Assembly (NCBI RefSeq): GCF_000701705.1
Contig: NZ_JNJP01000029.1
Coordinates: 1 to 43,520, forward strand
Source: Bilophila wadsworthia ATCC 49260
GTDB taxonomy: Bacteria > Desulfobacterota > Desulfovibrionia > Desulfovibrionales > Desulfovibrionaceae
Length of the DNA stretch: 43,520 nt
Direction of reading: 5' to 3'
Numbering within the stretch: the first letter of the stretch is position 1; every line of letters starts with the position of its first letter. The position numbers and the translations under genes are program-made. This document shows positions 43,222-43,520 of this stretch, piece by piece. The notes under the pieces are model-generated. The model searched no databases, had not been told where the DNA came from, and saw only the letters and a list, made by a program, of their open reading frames with translations.

Positions 43222-43410
43222 TTAGACGGTGTGCTTCACTCGATCCATGACCTCGGCCCGCTTCGCGTCATTGAAACGCTCCACCGTGCCGACAAGGTAC
43301 CCGGTGATGCGCCGGATACGCTCGAACTTCACACCCTGGCCTGCCTTCCCGCCTTCAACGCGGAATCCATTCCACGTCCTGCCTGATTCGCATTCCCCAA
43401 TCCTGCTCAT
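43222..43410 (-). CDS. Stand-alone NrdD C-terminal-like (glycyl-radical) small protein
   Basis: The 62-residue protein closely resembles the extreme C-terminus of anaerobic (class III) ribonucleotide reductase NrdD: RITGYLVGTVERFNDAKRAEVMDRVKH. The Gly in R-x-x-G-Y corresponds to the glycyl-radical residue. The zinc-binding Cys pairs that precede this region in full NrdD are absent; only one Cys is present. GAGGAGG lies 5 bases before the ATG, and the ATG overlaps the stop of an upstream frame (ATGA), so it is an independent, coupled gene rather than the tail of a longer frame. It may act as a detachable radical subunit or a regulator; alternatively it is a remnant. Confidence 0.65.
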   Translation of the reverse strand: MSRIGECESGRTWNGFRVEGGKAGQGVKFERIRRITGYLVGTVERFNDAKRAEVMDRVKHTV

Positions 43411-43520
43411 TCCTGCCTCCTCAATTCCGGCGGCGACTGCCTCCCCTCCCTCTCGCTCTCATAACTGCTCTTGCAGTGTTCCCTCTGCCAGAAGAACAGC
43501 CCGTCCACGAGCTTGCGGGG
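43407..43520 (-). CDS. C-terminal end of an unidentified gene, cut by the window
   Basis: Only the last 37 codons are visible, ending in TGA at 43407-43409, which overlaps the next gene's ATG. The segment reads RKLVDGLFFWQREHCKSSYE and then a charged tail with Glu/Arg/Pro. I do not recognise the family. Coupling to the NrdD-like gene suggests a related function. The 5' part lies outside the window. Confidence 0.5.
   Translation of the reverse strand, partial: PRKLVDGLFFWQREHCKSSYESEREGRQSPPELRRQE

Overview
The window looks like a chromosomal contig from a high-GC, anaerobic, sulfur-metabolising member of the Desulfovibrionaceae, plausibly Bilophila or a close relative. This is inferred from gene content: a Desulfovibrio-type outer-membrane porin, a bacterioferritin with Desulfovibrio-like length, menaquinone synthesis (MenA), a periplasmic thiosulfate/polysulfide-reductase-type molybdoenzyme, several sigma-54 activators and a probable selenoprotein. 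No phage structural genes, transposases, tRNAs, rRNAs or CRISPR arrays were seen.

Layout. 1-4442: a divergent pair, the TctBA membrane subunits (minus strand) and a sigma-54 activator (plus strand), with a good -24/-12 promoter and 17-bp inverted-repeat sites between them. 4443-7099: an intergenic repeat and terminators, then a sensor diguanylate cyclase. 7312-11100: a YjbQ-family protein, a divergent XRE/CI-S24 regulator pair, and an FmdE-MoCF fusion. 11447-16824: a small unknown protein, a 1033-residue sigma-54 activator, a methyltransferase and a small HTH/coiled-coil regulator. 16825-22705: a structured-RNA candidate, then a sigma-54 promoter driving amidohydrolase, ESS-family symporter and porin, which read as an uptake-and-hydrolysis unit closed by a strong terminator.

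22825-32105 is the most interesting part. It encodes a CpxAR-like two-component system followed, in the same direction, by a Tat-exported molybdopterin oxidoreductase, a four-cluster ferredoxin subunit and a cytochrome b anchor (PhsABC type). Three exported accessory proteins follow, each with a paired thiol or selenol motif: a ComEA-like helix-hairpin-helix protein ending CSC, a 492-residue protein whose frame continues through an in-frame UGA to give a U-A-T-C motif, and a UGSC-family homologue carrying C-R-A-C. Three GTAAA boxes, phased at multiples of 11 bp, lie upstream of the oxidoreductase gene. I infer a regulated periplasmic redox module acting on sulfur or selenium compounds.

32637-43520: a membrane-anchored XseA-like protein; a sodium:solute symporter with a DUF3311 partner; a long gene-poor stretch; MenA and a CPBP protease; a GntR regulator coupled to a TauE/SafE permease under an LldR-like operator; an acyl-ACP thioesterase; bacterioferritin; and, at the edge, a 62-residue protein resembling only the glycyl-radical C-terminus of class III ribonucleotide reductase.
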